A DNA stretch of 64,000 nt, from NCBI RefSeq assembly GCF_024807845.1, contig NZ_JANUEQ010000004.1:186001-250000 (forward strand), written 5' to 3'. This document shows, piece by piece, positions 37,721-46,993 of this stretch. Both the position numbers and the translations under genes were made by a program. The DNA comes from Klebsiella sp. BIGb0407 (GTDB lineage Bacteria; Pseudomonadota; Gammaproteobacteria; Enterobacterales; Enterobacteriaceae). Below the pieces are notes generated by a model that worked only from the letters and a program-made list of their open reading frames with translations, was not told the origin of the DNA and made no database searches. Within the stretch, counting starts at the first letter, position 1; the number at the start of each line of letters is the position of its first letter.

Positions 37721-38740
37721 ATGAAAATCTCAAACATTCTATTACCTCTATTATTATTAAGTAGCTATGCTATTCAAGCTGAAGAATTCACCCCGAATGG
37801 AACTATCGGTTTCACTCAAACATTCTACGGTAATTCAGGTGGATACAAAACATCCACGTCACATCCATCGTTATTGCTGGATTACAACTTCAGCCCTGAG
37901 ATTAACTTTCAGCTAGTCTGGGACAGAACATGGAATATGTACCATTATGATGGCGGAGATAAACAGCAAGATAATCGTTTAAGTCAGCCGAAAGGCACTC
38001 TTAGCTATAATTATGGTCAGCTTGGACAGTCTCAAATTAACTGGTCATCATCCGTTGCCTTTGAAAATCAAAATAGCTTTAACTCTAATCAGAACTACTC
38101 AACATTGAGTACAGCTTTTGATTTTTCATCTTATATTCCTGATGCGAGTTTTATAAAAGCAACTCAGTTTGCCATTTCACCGATGTATATTTATGGCTGG
38201 GAATCAAAATATGATTCAGGTCATGTCAACACAGCGGCTGTAGGCCTATTGACTAACTGGCAACTACCAGAAAACTTTTCATTTACCTTGAATGGTTATG
38301 CTTTCAGAGACTGGTATGACGGTTCAATGCAAGTCAGCGGCGATGATAGCAGCTACAGCAATGTCAATTATTTCATGGTGATGGCATGGTTAAACTATAC
38401 CAATACACTCTATAACTTCAATGACCAGACGGCTCTTACCTTTAATTTCATTGGTGGATTTGACCCGTATATTTCATCAGGTCACAAAGGAAGCTGGGAT
38501 CCCTACCTTGCTGGCGATCAGATGTATGAGTGGCTTGGCCCAACCGTGATGAACGGTAACTACAGCAGCACTTACACGCTTTTTGCATTACCGCAATTAA
38601 ACTTAAATTATCAATATGACAAACACCTTCAGTTATCCTCTTTTATACAGGTTAAATATTCTAACCAAGTCTGGGGAAGTACTGAAAAGGACTGGCGCTT
38701 GCAGCCACAGGTGGGTGTTGGCGTAACTTACGGTTTTTGA
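37721..38740 (+). CDS. Outer-membrane beta-barrel protein (FomA-like porin?)
   Basis: The 339-residue protein has a signal peptide (MKISNILLPLLLLSSYAIQA-EEF). Beta-barrel sequence rich in Tyr, Trp, Asn and Ser follows, and the protein ends QPQVGVGVTYGF with the terminal Phe of outer-membrane proteins. It resembles proteins annotated as FomA-like porins in enteric bacteria, though I recall this family only loosely. Being the next gene behind the decarboxylase suggests a channel for the diamine or amino acid handled by the cluster, but a strong hairpin lies between. Convergent with the IclR-type gene. Confidence 0.7.
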   Translation: MKISNILLPLLLLSSYAIQAEEFTPNGTIGFTQTFYGNSGGYKTSTSHPSLLLDYNFSPEINFQLVWDRTWNMYHYDGGDKQQDNRLSQPKGTLSYNYGQLGQSQINWSSSVAFENQNSFNSNQNYSTLSTAFDFSSYIPDASFIKATQFAISPMYIYGWESKYDSGHVNTAAVGLLTNWQLPENFSFTLNGYAFRDWYDGSMQVSGDDSSYSNVNYFMVMAWLNYTNTLYNFNDQTALTFNFIGGFDPYISSGHKGSWDPYLAGDQMYEWLGPTVMNGNYSSTYTLFALPQLNLNYQYDKHLQLSSFIQVKYSNQVWGSTEKDWRLQPQVGVGVTYGF

Positions 38741-38813
38741 TTGATAAATCAAAAACTAATCAGAAACAGAGATGATGCTGGAGTTATCTTCAGCATCATT
38801 CCCGTTAAACCGA

Positions 38814-39590
38814 TCAGAATTTTTTATTCAGGTCTATATAGCCCATCTGCCGGGAGATAGTGGTACAAATACTCTGTAAATTCGCTATCACCATTTCTAG
38901 TTTATTTTTCATTCGATAGGTTGGCCCTGCAACACTGATTGCACCAACAATTTTGCCGGTATAATTGAAAACCGGTCGAGCCACACAGGTCAGCCCCTCC
39001 TCGTTCTCTTCGTTATCAAATGAATAGCCATCAACACGAATTTTAGCCAGCGTATTATAGAGTTCAATTCGGTCAACAATTGAGTTTTCGGTTATCTTTT
39101 CCAGCGGCTGACTTAATACTCTGTCGATTTCATCGAGTGGCTGATGGGCCAGTAACGCCTTACCAATACCGGTACAATAAGCAGGCATACGGCTTCCCAG
39201 ACGCGCATTGGTCTGAATCGACATATTCCCTTCGCTTTTATACAGATAAATAACATATCCGTGATTATAAACGCCCAGGAAGCACGTTTCGTTTGTCACT
39301 CCTGAGAGATTTTTTAGATATGGAATAGAAACATCAACAAGGTTGATGTTCAGCAACCCTTTGATGCCGAGCTCAAGCGCTTTAATGTCCAGCAGGTAAC
39401 GTTCGCTCATCTCTTCGTAGGCAACGTACTCGCGATTCCTCAAAGCCTCAAGAATACGGAAGGTGGTGGTCTTCGGTATTTTTGTCAATTTTGCCAGCTC
39501 GGCCAGAGAGATTCCTTTTTGCGAATCACTGATCGCTTCAAGGATGGTTAGCGTTTTATCTATATTGGATGAGTTCTCTTTATCTTGCAT
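38814..39590 (-). CDS. IclR-family transcriptional regulator of the sugar-acid operon
   Basis: A 259-residue regulator with an N-terminal winged helix (NIDKTLTILEAISDSQKGISLAELAKLTKIPKTTTFRILEAL) and a C-terminal IclR effector domain. The effector segment (GIGKALLAHQP, FDNEENEEGLTCVARPVFN, GAISVAGPT) resembles KdgR. It is divergent from the dgoK operon, whose promoter region carries two inverted repeats suited to an IclR dimer. In E. coli galactonate genes are controlled by a GntR-type DgoR, so this is a different regulator. Start 39590 gives the usual IclR N-terminus; an upstream in-frame ATG at 39638 would add 16 residues and cannot be excluded. Confidence 0.85.
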   Translation of the reverse strand: MQDKENSSNIDKTLTILEAISDSQKGISLAELAKLTKIPKTTTFRILEALRNREYVAYEEMSERYLLDIKALELGIKGLLNINLVDVSIPYLKNLSGVTNETCFLGVYNHGYVIYLYKSEGNMSIQTNARLGSRMPAYCTGIGKALLAHQPLDEIDRVLSQPLEKITENSIVDRIELYNTLAKIRVDGYSFDNEENEEGLTCVARPVFNYTGKIVGAISVAGPTYRMKNKLEMVIANLQSICTTISRQMGYIDLNKKF

Positions 39591-39756
39591 CTCGCAAACA
39601 CCCTGAAAAATGGAATACCGTACCATTATAGCATTCAAGATATTAGGCTTGATAGCGAGTTCTTCCTATTCCTGATACTTAAAATATCTCACCTCACCGT
39701 AAAAATAACTCAACATACTGATATTTAAGTAACTTATATTAAATCAAAAAAATTAA

Positions 39757-39836
39757 TTTGATTAACATCACAATAACAAATTATGGAACTATGGTTCGTT
39801 TTCAAAATCTATATATTGATTATGGAATGTCATTCC
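39757..39836 (+). promoter_or_regulatory. Control region of the dgo-TRAP operon: CRP-like site and two inverted repeats
   Basis: TTTGA-N6-TCACA at 39757-39772 matches the CRP consensus in 9 of 10 core bases; the same stretch also reads TTGAT-N4-ATCAC, one base from an FNR site. Downstream are GGAAC-TAT-GGTTC at 39785-39797 and the perfect palindrome GGAATGTCATTCC at 39824-39836. Both are preceded by TAT and are 39 bp apart centre to centre. They resemble IclR-type operators (GGAA...TTCC) and are the likely binding sites of the divergent IclR protein. Confidence 0.65.
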
Positions 39837-39902
39837 GATTTAACGCATGAGTAAAAGCTCACTTTCCAGGTTTAAGCCCGTATCTACATGTAAGGAAGTA
39901 GT

Positions 39903-40925
39903 ATGTCTATTGTGACCATTGATTCTGGCACCACCAATACCAGAGCCCGTGTATGGCAAAATGATGTGGTTATTGCACAAGCGTCAGAAGCGATTGGTGT
40001 ACGAGACACTGCATTGACAGGAAGTACCGAGACCTTGATACGCGGTGTTAAAAATGCGCTTAATCAAGCGTTATCGCAGGCAGGTATAGAACTGGATAGT
40101 TCGGTTTTTATCGTTGCATCCGGAATGATCACTTCTAATTTTGGTTTATGTGAAATACCGCATTTAGCCACGCCGGTTGATTCCGGCGATTTAGCGAAGG
40201 GAATGGTACAAAAAATCATTCCTGAAATATGCCCTTTCCCTATCTGGTTTATTCCCGGAGTCAAAAACCACGTTTCGCACATTGATATCAGTAATTGCGA
40301 TGCCATGGATATGATGCGTGGAGAAGAAACAGAAGTTATCGGTGCCATGCATTACTTCAAGCTCAAACAAGAGACCTTGATTATTCTGCCCGGGACACAC
40401 AGTAAATTTATTGCCGTTAACGAAAACCAGCAGGTAATGGGTTGTGCCAGCACTATGGCTGGTGAATTACTGGCAGTACTGACCAATAACACTATTTTGA
40501 CGCAATCATTAGGCAATCAGTTTGCCCATCAGCTTGATGAAGAATATTTGCTCCGTGGTGCGGAGTCCTGCAAAAACGTCGGCCTCGCACGTAGCTGTTT
40601 TTTAGTGCGTATTCTCTCCATGTTCAGTGAGGCGACAGAAAATCAGGTCGCTAATTATCTGCTCGGTGCTGTGCTCTATTCCGATATTTTAACCATTAAA
40701 AATAGCCAGGCGCTGAATATTAGCCCGGATGTCAATGTGGTGGTTTGCGGTAAAAAAATTCTCCGTCAGGCATTAGCCCTACTGATTCAGAATGATGATT
40801 TTTTCCAGGGGCAGGTTATTTCCCAGGATGAAGAAGAAGGACAGCCTCTGTCCGGTATCGGCGCAATAACCATTGCCCGGCAAATGTCGCAATTAAATCA
40901 GTCTATCCGCGTAGGAGGAATTTAA
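39903..40925 (+). CDS. dgoK: 2-dehydro-3-deoxygalactonokinase DgoK
   Basis: The 340-residue sugar-acid kinase phosphorylates 2-keto-3-deoxygalactonate at C6. The N-terminal phosphate loop IDSGTTNTRARVW, the segment MRGEETEVIGA and LPGTHSKFI are characteristic of DgoK. It heads the operon and ends exactly where dgoA begins (stop TAA abuts ATG), with AGGAGG upstream of the next start. In E. coli the gene is 292 codons; the product here is about 50 residues longer. Confidence 0.9.
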   Translation: MSIVTIDSGTTNTRARVWQNDVVIAQASEAIGVRDTALTGSTETLIRGVKNALNQALSQAGIELDSSVFIVASGMITSNFGLCEIPHLATPVDSGDLAKGMVQKIIPEICPFPIWFIPGVKNHVSHIDISNCDAMDMMRGEETEVIGAMHYFKLKQETLIILPGTHSKFIAVNENQQVMGCASTMAGELLAVLTNNTILTQSLGNQFAHQLDEEYLLRGAESCKNVGLARSCFLVRILSMFSEATENQVANYLLGAVLYSDILTIKNSQALNISPDVNVVVCGKKILRQALALLIQNDDFFQGQVISQDEEEGQPLSGIGAITIARQMSQLNQSIRVGGI

Positions 40926-41543
40926 ATGAGCTGGAGCCAGCGTCTGCCATTGATCGCCATTTTACGCGGCATCAAACCGACAGAAATACATCAGCACCTG
41001 CCTGCGTTAATTGAGGCCGGTTTTGAGGCAATCGAAATTCCGCTAAATTCACCTGACTGGCAGATCAGTATTCGTGATGCAGTACAGTCTTATTCCAGCA
41101 AGGCGTTAATTGGCGCGGGTACCGTACTGGAAGTCAGTCAGGTCGATACCTTAGCTGAGCTCGGCTGCCAGCTTATTGTCACCCCGAATATTAACCCCGA
41201 TGTTATTAAGCGTGCGGTCAGTTACGGGATGGTAGTTTGCCCCGGATTTGCCACCGCAACTGAAGCTTTTAGCGCAATTGCTGCGGGAGCCAAAAATTTA
41301 AAACTGTTCCCCTCTCATTGTTTTGGCCCTGATTACGTACAGGGATTAAAAGCCGTTCTTCCGAAAGAAATTCCGGTGTTCGCTGTCGGTGGAATTACGC
41401 CAGATAACCTTCATCAATATATCGCTGCCGGATGTATTGGTGCAGGTTTAGGCGGAGACCTCTATCGGGCAGGACAGACCCCAGAGAAAACGCAACAACA
41501 AGCAGAAGCCTTTATCAAAGCCTACCGAGATACGCAAAAATGA
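40926..41543 (+). CDS. dgoA: 2-dehydro-3-deoxy-6-phosphogalactonate aldolase DgoA
   Basis: The 205-residue class I aldolase cleaves KDPGal to pyruvate and glyceraldehyde-3-phosphate. It has the KDPG-aldolase family catalytic Glu (E37, [11 protein letters not shown]) and the Schiff-base Lys (K126, [21 protein letters not shown]). Length equals E. coli DgoA. Its stop overlaps the dgoD start by ATGA, so the two are coupled. Confidence 0.93.
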   Translation: MSWSQRLPLIAILRGIKPTEIHQHLPALIEAGFEAIEIPLNSPDWQISIRDAVQSYSSKALIGAGTVLEVSQVDTLAELGCQLIVTPNINPDVIKRAVSYGMVVCPGFATATEAFSAIAAGAKNLKLFPSHCFGPDYVQGLKAVLPKEIPVFAVGGITPDNLHQYIAAGCIGAGLGGDLYRAGQTPEKTQQQAEAFIKAYRDTQK

Positions 41544-42688
41544 AAATTACCAAAATAACGACTTATCGTTTGCCGCCACGCTGGATGTTTTTAAAAATTG
41601 AAACTGATGAAGGTATTGTCGGTTGGGGTGAACCGGTGATTGAAGGCAAAGCCAGAACCGTTGAAACCGCTGTCCATGAATTAAGTCATTATATTATTGG
41701 TCAGGATCCCGCGAGAATTAATGATATCTGGCAAACGCTTTATCGCGGTGCTTTTTACCGTGGCGGTCCGATTCTGATGAGCGCTATCTCGGGTATTGAT
41801 CAGGCTCTCTGGGATATTAAAGGTAAAGCATTAGGCGTGCCGGTTTATCAGCTACTGGGCGGTTTAGTCCGGGACCGTATCAAAGCCTATAGCTGGGTTG
41901 GTGGCGATCGCCCATCCGATGTAATTAGCAGCATTAATAAGCTGCGTGAAATTGGCTTCGATACCTTTAAGTTAAATGGTTGCGAAGAGATGGCGCTGAT
42001 TGATAACTCGAAGAAAGTTGATAGCGCCGTGGCGGTCGTTGCTGAAATCCGCGAAGCCTTTGGAAGTGATATTGAATTTGGCCTTGATTTCCACGGCCGT
42101 GTTTCTGCACCAATGGCAAAAGTATTAATTAAAGAACTTGAGCCTTACCGCCCACTGTTTATTGAAGAGCCGGTACTGGCAGAACAAGCAGAATACTATC
42201 GCGTACTGGCTGATATGACCCATATTCCGATTGCTGCCGGTGAACGTATGTATTCACGTTTTGAGTTTAAACGTGTCTTTGCCGATGGCGGTTTGGCCAT
42301 TGTACAGCCAGACCTGTCACACGCAGGCGGTATTACCGAGTGCTATAAAATTGCCGCAATGGCCGAGGCTTACGATATAGGTCTCGCTCCTCACTGCCCG
42401 TTAGGCCCTATCGCCCTGGCATCTTGTCTGCATGTTGATTTCATTTCGCGCAATGCTGTGCTCCAGGAGCAGAGTATGGGTATCCACTACAACAAAGGAG
42501 CGGAATTACTGGATTACGTGATTAATAAAGAAGACTTCGCCATGACCGATGGCCACTTCTATCCGAATAACAAACCAGGATTAGGTGTGGAGATCAATGA
42601 AGAATTAGTGATAGAGAAGAGTAAAAATGCGCCTGACTGGCGTAACCCGGTATGGCGCGGCTCTGATGGCGCGGTTGCTGAATGGTAA
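41540..42688 (+). CDS. dgoD: D-galactonate dehydratase DgoD
   Basis: The 382-residue enolase-superfamily enzyme dehydrates D-galactonate to 2-keto-3-deoxygalactonate. The metal-ligand and catalytic segments are present: [29 protein letters not shown] and [14 protein letters not shown]. Length equals E. coli DgoD (382). The chosen ATG at 41540 overlaps the dgoA stop; the frame is open earlier inside dgoA but has no family sequence there. Together with dgoK and dgoA it makes a complete DeLey-Doudoroff route. No DgoT-type MFS transporter is present; a TRAP transporter follows instead. Confidence 0.95.
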   Translation: MKITKITTYRLPPRWMFLKIETDEGIVGWGEPVIEGKARTVETAVHELSHYIIGQDPARINDIWQTLYRGAFYRGGPILMSAISGIDQALWDIKGKALGVPVYQLLGGLVRDRIKAYSWVGGDRPSDVISSINKLREIGFDTFKLNGCEEMALIDNSKKVDSAVAVVAEIREAFGSDIEFGLDFHGRVSAPMAKVLIKELEPYRPLFIEEPVLAEQAEYYRVLADMTHIPIAAGERMYSRFEFKRVFADGGLAIVQPDLSHAGGITECYKIAAMAEAYDIGLAPHCPLGPIALASCLHVDFISRNAVLQEQSMGIHYNKGAELLDYVINKEDFAMTDGHFYPNNKPGLGVEINEELVIEKSKNAPDWRNPVWRGSDGAVAEW

Positions 42689-42760
42689 GATGTAAAATAA
42701 CAGAAACATAAAGTAGTTCATTGATTTAATTATTTTTTATCCGATTATGAGGAATACCCT

Positions 42761-43792
42761 ATGCATTCTACATTTTTTAAAAACGGTAAAAAACTGATGC
42801 TCAGCATGGCAGCCACGCTGATATTGAGTACCAGTGCTCTGGCCGCGCCCTTAGTGGGCAAAATTGGCCATTCCATGCCAACTGAACATCCTCAAACCAA
42901 AACGGTAGAAAAATTTGCAAGCCTGGTCAACGACTATACTGATGGCCGTGTAAAAGTTCAGGTTTTCTCCGGTGGCACCCTGGGTGGTGATGAGAAAATG
43001 CTGCGGGCAACCCAGGCCGGTACTCAGGAAATGTATTACGGTTCACTGGCCCCTATTTCAGGTCGCGTAAAAGAGTTACAAGCTTTCGATATTCCATTTG
43101 TTTTTAATAATATGGAAGAAGTCGATGCGGTTTTCCGCGGGCCAATGGGCGAGCGTATTATTAAGTTGTTAGAGCCACTTAATCTGGTCGGTCTGGTGTG
43201 GGTTGAAACCGGATTCCGTAACGTATCCAACAATAAACACCCGATTCATTCTGCTGATGATTTTAAAGGTCTGAAACTACGCGTGATGCAGAATCCTATC
43301 GCGCTGGAAACCTTTAAAAATATGGGCGCTAATGCCTTACCAATGGACTTCTCCGAAGTATTTACCGCATTGGAAACCGGTGTTATTGACGGTCAGGAAA
43401 ACCCACTGATCCATATGTATGCCAACAAAATGCAGGAAGTTCAAAAATACATTACCGTGACTAACCATGTATTTACCCCAAGTATCATCATGGTTTCTAA
43501 GCGTTTTATGGATAAAATGACACCTGAAGATCGTGAAGCTGTCCATAAAGCAGCAAAAGAAGCCCAACTGTTCCACCGTGGCGTGATGACTGAAGCTGAC
43601 AAAAATGTGGTTCAACAATTAACTGACGCTGGCGTCATCGTCGAAACCTTACCTCCGGCAGAAGTCGACAGATTACGTGCAGCGGTAAAACCTGCGGTTG
43701 ATAAATTTGTTCCAATCATTGGTGAGCAATTTGTCGCTGACTTCTATGGTGAAGTAGATAAAGTCCGCGCCAACGCAAATCAGAAATCCTGA
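42761..43792 (+). CDS. TRAP transporter substrate-binding protein (DctP family)
   Basis: The 343-residue periplasmic receptor has a signal peptide (cleaved near SALA-APLVG) and the DctP fold. Family segments are IGHSMPTEHPQTKTVEKFA, VFSGGTLGGDEKML, GLKLRVMQNPI and the specificity region EVFTALETGVIDGQENP. The Arg of GLKLRVM usually binds the carboxylate of the ligand, so a sugar acid such as galactonate fits. It is 72 nt behind dgoD and followed, after a hairpin, by the two membrane subunits. Confidence 0.92.
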   Translation: MHSTFFKNGKKLMLSMAATLILSTSALAAPLVGKIGHSMPTEHPQTKTVEKFASLVNDYTDGRVKVQVFSGGTLGGDEKMLRATQAGTQEMYYGSLAPISGRVKELQAFDIPFVFNNMEEVDAVFRGPMGERIIKLLEPLNLVGLVWVETGFRNVSNNKHPIHSADDFKGLKLRVMQNPIALETFKNMGANALPMDFSEVFTALETGVIDGQENPLIHMYANKMQEVQKYITVTNHVFTPSIIMVSKRFMDKMTPEDREAVHKAAKEAQLFHRGVMTEADKNVVQQLTDAGVIVETLPPAEVDRLRAAVKPAVDKFVPIIGEQFVADFYGEVDKVRANANQKS

Positions 43793-43818
43793 AACCAGCA
43801 ATAAGGTGTTATTCAGCT

Positions 43819-43852
43819 AATACCACCTTCAGTATTAACTGACGGTGGTATT
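43819..43852 (+). terminator. Hairpin between TRAP binding-protein and membrane genes
   Basis: AATACCACC / GGTGGTATT makes a 9-bp stem with a 16-nt loop, 27 nt behind the receptor stop and 24 nt before the next start. It is followed by CTCAGATATTAT without a T run. It probably limits read-through or protects the upstream mRNA, giving more receptor than permease. Confidence 0.55.
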
Positions 43853-43875
43853 CTCAGATATTATGTAGGGAGTAT

Positions 43876-44436
43876 ATGATGTTGCGATTTCTAAAGATAC
43901 TCGAACGTTTTTTCTATAAAGTACTGGATAATATTCTCGTTGCTTGTATGACGATAATGTTTATCCTGTTATCAGCCAATATCTTATTACGCTTTGTCTT
44001 CAATGATTCAATAGATGTAGCAGAAGAATTACCACGCTTCTTATTTGTCTGGATTACCTTTATTGGTGCAATCATTGCATTAAAAGAAAACACCCATATC
44101 AACGTTAATATTTTGATTGTACGCCTCCCCAAAAATGGCAAGAAAGTATGCTGGTTTTTAAGGCAAGCATTAACTTTCGTCTGTGGCGGTTATATATTGT
44201 ATGGCACTTACTTACAGCATGAGATTTTATTATATAACTTATCCCCGGTAATGATGATCAGTATGATACTGGTTTATGGTGTCAGCTACGTCTCTGGTTT
44301 TATGTTTATGCTGCATTCTCTTATGAATCTTATTCGCTTCTGTACTGGAAAGGTACGCGATGGTGAGCTTGAGCAATCCATGCTCGATAACCCAGAAGAA
44401 GATATGGTTAAAAACATTTCCCAACAAAATCAATAA
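43876..44436 (+). CDS. TRAP transporter small membrane subunit (DctQ family)
   Basis: The 186-residue protein has four predicted membrane segments. It includes the DctQ hallmark VAEELPRFLFVWITFIGAIIALKENTHINV (43876-44436, about residues 40-70). It pairs with the large DctM subunit that follows after 25 nt. The polar C-terminal tail (about 155-186) is longer than in many DctQ proteins. Confidence 0.9.
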   Translation: MMLRFLKILERFFYKVLDNILVACMTIMFILLSANILLRFVFNDSIDVAEELPRFLFVWITFIGAIIALKENTHINVNILIVRLPKNGKKVCWFLRQALTFVCGGYILYGTYLQHEILLYNLSPVMMISMILVYGVSYVSGFMFMLHSLMNLIRFCTGKVRDGELEQSMLDNPEEDMVKNISQQNQ

Positions 44437-44461
44437 TTCAGCAAATTAAGAGATTAAGCGT

Positions 44462-45742
44462 ATGACACTATTAATTTTTGTAGGGATCCTTTTAACCTGT
44501 ATCATGATAGGTATTCCTATTGCCTTCGCCTTGATGGTAAGCGGTATCTCGTTAATGTTCTGGTTAGGATTTACCGATCCTGAAATTGTTATTCAAAATA
44601 TGTGGGATGGTGCCAACAACTTCCCTCTGTTAGCCGTACCTTTCTTTATGCTCGCCGGTGAACTGATGAATCACGGTGGCATTACACAAAAAATTATTAA
44701 TATTGCTCAGGTTTGTGTGGGCCATATTAAAGGTGGTTTAGGTTACGTCGTTATTATTACCGGTCTGGTATTAGGGGCTTTATCCGGTTCTGCTGTTGCC
44801 GATACAGCAGCCCTAACCGCGATGTTGCTCCCCCTGATGCGCGAAGCGGGTTATAACCCATACCGGGCAGGTGGATTGATTGGTTCCAGCGGCATTATTG
44901 CTGCCGTTCTGCCGCCGTCTATTCCGATGATTCTCTATGGGGTAAGTGGCCAGGTTTCTATTACTAAACTCTTTATGGCGGGTATTGTTCCCGGCATGCT
45001 GATGGCGCTGTCATTGATACTGGCGTGGAAATTTTTTGGTGTTAAATCAGAAAACGTCTCGACATCTCCACGCGTGCCAATGAAAAATCGTTTTAAAATT
45101 ATTGCCGAAGGTGTCTGGGCCCTGATTTTACCGGTTATTATTATTGGTGGTTTAAGATTTGGCGTATTCTCACCTACTGAAGCCGCGGTCGTCGCCGCAG
45201 TTTATTCCCTGTTAGTGGGCATGTTTGTCTATAAAAAGATTAAAATCAAAGATCTGTTCCAGCTGATGCTTAACTCAGCGAAAACGACTTCCATCGTTAT
45301 GTTTTTGGTGTGCGCAGCGTCATTATCTGCGTGGCTGATTACCGCAGCCAATATTCCAAGTCAGTTGATTGATATTTTAGAACCGATAATGCACAACAAG
45401 ACCTTGCTGCTAATAACCCTGATGGTATTAATCATGATTATTAGTACCGCAATGGATCTGACCCCAACAGTACTGGTCCTGACGCCAATTCTGATCCCTA
45501 TTTTAAAGACGGCAGGAATTGACCCGGTATACTTTGGCGTTCTGTTTATTATGTGTGTCTCAATAGGATTATTAACACCACCGGTAGGGGCAATATTAAA
45601 CGTCGTCAGTGGTATCGGAAAGATATCCATCGAAAAACTGATTGTCGGTGTACTACCCTTTATTCTGGCGGAAACCATCGTCTTGTTCCTGCTAGTTCTG
45701 TTCCCTGACATCGTCATGGTGCCGTTAAATTGGTTTATGTAG
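44462..45742 (+). CDS. TRAP transporter large membrane subunit (DctM family)
   Basis: The 426-residue sodium-coupled permease has about 12 hydrophobic segments. DctM motifs include PLLAVPFFMLAGELMNHGGI, GALSGSAVADTAAL, GLIGSSGIIAAVLPPSIPMI and IGLLTPPVGAILNVVSG. With the receptor and DctQ subunit it makes a complete TRAP transporter, presumably for the sugar acid consumed by dgoDKA. It ends 15 nt before a 10-bp hairpin ahead of the dehydrogenase gene. Confidence 0.93.
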   Translation: MTLLIFVGILLTCIMIGIPIAFALMVSGISLMFWLGFTDPEIVIQNMWDGANNFPLLAVPFFMLAGELMNHGGITQKIINIAQVCVGHIKGGLGYVVIITGLVLGALSGSAVADTAALTAMLLPLMREAGYNPYRAGGLIGSSGIIAAVLPPSIPMILYGVSGQVSITKLFMAGIVPGMLMALSLILAWKFFGVKSENVSTSPRVPMKNRFKIIAEGVWALILPVIIIGGLRFGVFSPTEAAVVAAVYSLLVGMFVYKKIKIKDLFQLMLNSAKTTSIVMFLVCAASLSAWLITAANIPSQLIDILEPIMHNKTLLLITLMVLIMIISTAMDLTPTVLVLTPILIPILKTAGIDPVYFGVLFIMCVSIGLLTPPVGAILNVVSGIGKISIEKLIVGVLPFILAETIVLFLLVLFPDIVMVPLNWFM

Positions 45743-45757
45743 CCTATCCATAGTTAA

Positions 45758-45783
45758 AGTTGCCTGGGCAGTTCCAGGCAACT
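45758..45783 (+). terminator. Hairpin between dctM and the dehydrogenase gene
   Basis: A perfect 10-bp stem (AGTTGCCTGG / CCAGGCAACT) with a 6-nt loop lies 15 nt after the dctM stop and ends 26 nt before the next gene. The following sequence is AAATTATTTTG, not a clean T run, so partial termination is likely. Confidence 0.55.
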
Positions 45784-45809
45784 CAAATTATTTTGAATTC
45801 AGGAAAATA

Positions 45810-46856
45810 ATGATGCAAGAATATACCGGCCGGGCCTGCTATATCAGCGGCACTCAACAACTCAGTGTAGAACCTCTTACTGTACCGGTGGCTGATGATA
45901 AGGTCCTGGTAAAAATGACCCGGGGCGGTATCTGTGGGTCTGATATTCACTACTATTATCACGGCGGCGTGGGCGATTTACCGCTACAACACCCGATGAT
46001 CCTCGGACATGAGGTTGCAGGAAGAGTGGTGAATGCTCCTGCGGGTTCGAAACTCACTCCCGGGCAAAAAATCGTTATTAATCCTTCACTGCCTTGCGAA
46101 AAATGCCGTTACTGTCTCGAAGGGCATGAGAATCATTGTAGTGATATGCGCTTCTGGGGCAGCGCGATGCGCAACCCTCATATCCATGGTGGTTTTTCAG
46201 ACTATTTATCGGTCGATATTAAACGCTGTATTCCCTATAACCCAGAAATTGACGACAAGGTCATGGTATTTGCCGAACCCCTTGCGGTTGCAATCCATAG
46301 CGTCAATCTTGCTGGCGGGCTTATCGGTAAACATGTTCTGGTTTCTGGAGCAGGCCCGATAGGTTGTCTGATTATTGCCGTCGCTAAAGCCTGTGGTGCC
46401 GAATCCGTGACGGCATTTGATATCAGCGATAAAAGTTGCCAGTTAGCATTAAGTATGGGGGCAGATATTGCCATAAACTCTTCTGATGCAAAGAATGTTG
46501 CTCATTTTAAAGCAAATAAGGGCTATTTTGACGTGGCCTTTGACGCTTCAGGGGTACCCGCAGCTATCCAACTGATGATTCAAATAACCCGCCCTACCGG
46601 GACATTAATTCAGGTTGGAAATAGCCGTGGTTTTACCGAGATCCCACTGATGGATATCGTTGCTAAAGAGCTGACTCTTAAAGGCTCATTCCGTTTTGGC
46701 AAAGAATTCCTCTCCGCGGTTAACTGGCTGGAAAATGGGCGTATCGACCCGCTTCCTTTGCTCAGCGCTGAAATCAATATTGATAATGCGGAAGCTGCCA
46801 TTCTGCTGGCCGCAGATAAAACACAGTCAGCTAAAGTGCAGCTGACCTTCGACTAA
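45810..46856 (+). CDS. Zinc-dependent L-idonate 5-dehydrogenase-like alcohol dehydrogenase
   Basis: The 348-residue medium-chain dehydrogenase resembles E. coli IdnD over its full length (TRGGICGSDIHYYYHGGVGD, SDMRFWGSAMRNPHIHGGF, ENGRIDPLPLLSAE). Catalytic zinc ligands C42 and H67-E68 and the structural zinc cysteines C96, C99, C102 and C110 are present. A Rossmann motif VSGAGPIGCLI binds NAD(P). IdnD oxidises L-idonate to 5-ketogluconate; no idnO or idnT is present here. It could instead oxidise another hexonate, for example L-galactonate, carried by the TRAP system. It is the last gene of the operon. Confidence 0.85.
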   Translation: MMQEYTGRACYISGTQQLSVEPLTVPVADDKVLVKMTRGGICGSDIHYYYHGGVGDLPLQHPMILGHEVAGRVVNAPAGSKLTPGQKIVINPSLPCEKCRYCLEGHENHCSDMRFWGSAMRNPHIHGGFSDYLSVDIKRCIPYNPEIDDKVMVFAEPLAVAIHSVNLAGGLIGKHVLVSGAGPIGCLIIAVAKACGAESVTAFDISDKSCQLALSMGADIAINSSDAKNVAHFKANKGYFDVAFDASGVPAAIQLMIQITRPTGTLIQVGNSRGFTEIPLMDIVAKELTLKGSFRFGKEFLSAVNWLENGRIDPLPLLSAEINIDNAEAAILLAADKTQSAKVQLTFD

Positions 46857-46916
46857 ATGAAGCTAATCCGGTAGAATAAATGATCCAGATTATTCTATCG
46901 GGTCGTCTGATACAGT

Positions 46917-46944
46917 AAAGAAGGAAAGTCTATTTTCCTTCTTT
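46917..46944. terminator. Bidirectional intrinsic terminator
   Basis: An 11-bp stem (AAAGAAGGAAA / TTTCCTTCTTT) with a 6-nt loop is flanked by A residues on the left and T residues on the right, so it can end transcription from both the dehydrogenase operon and the convergent orphan gene. Confidence 0.8.
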
Positions 46945-46993
46945 TTATTTTATTATCGTGTTAATTAGTGATTAACTTCAGCATGTATAACAA

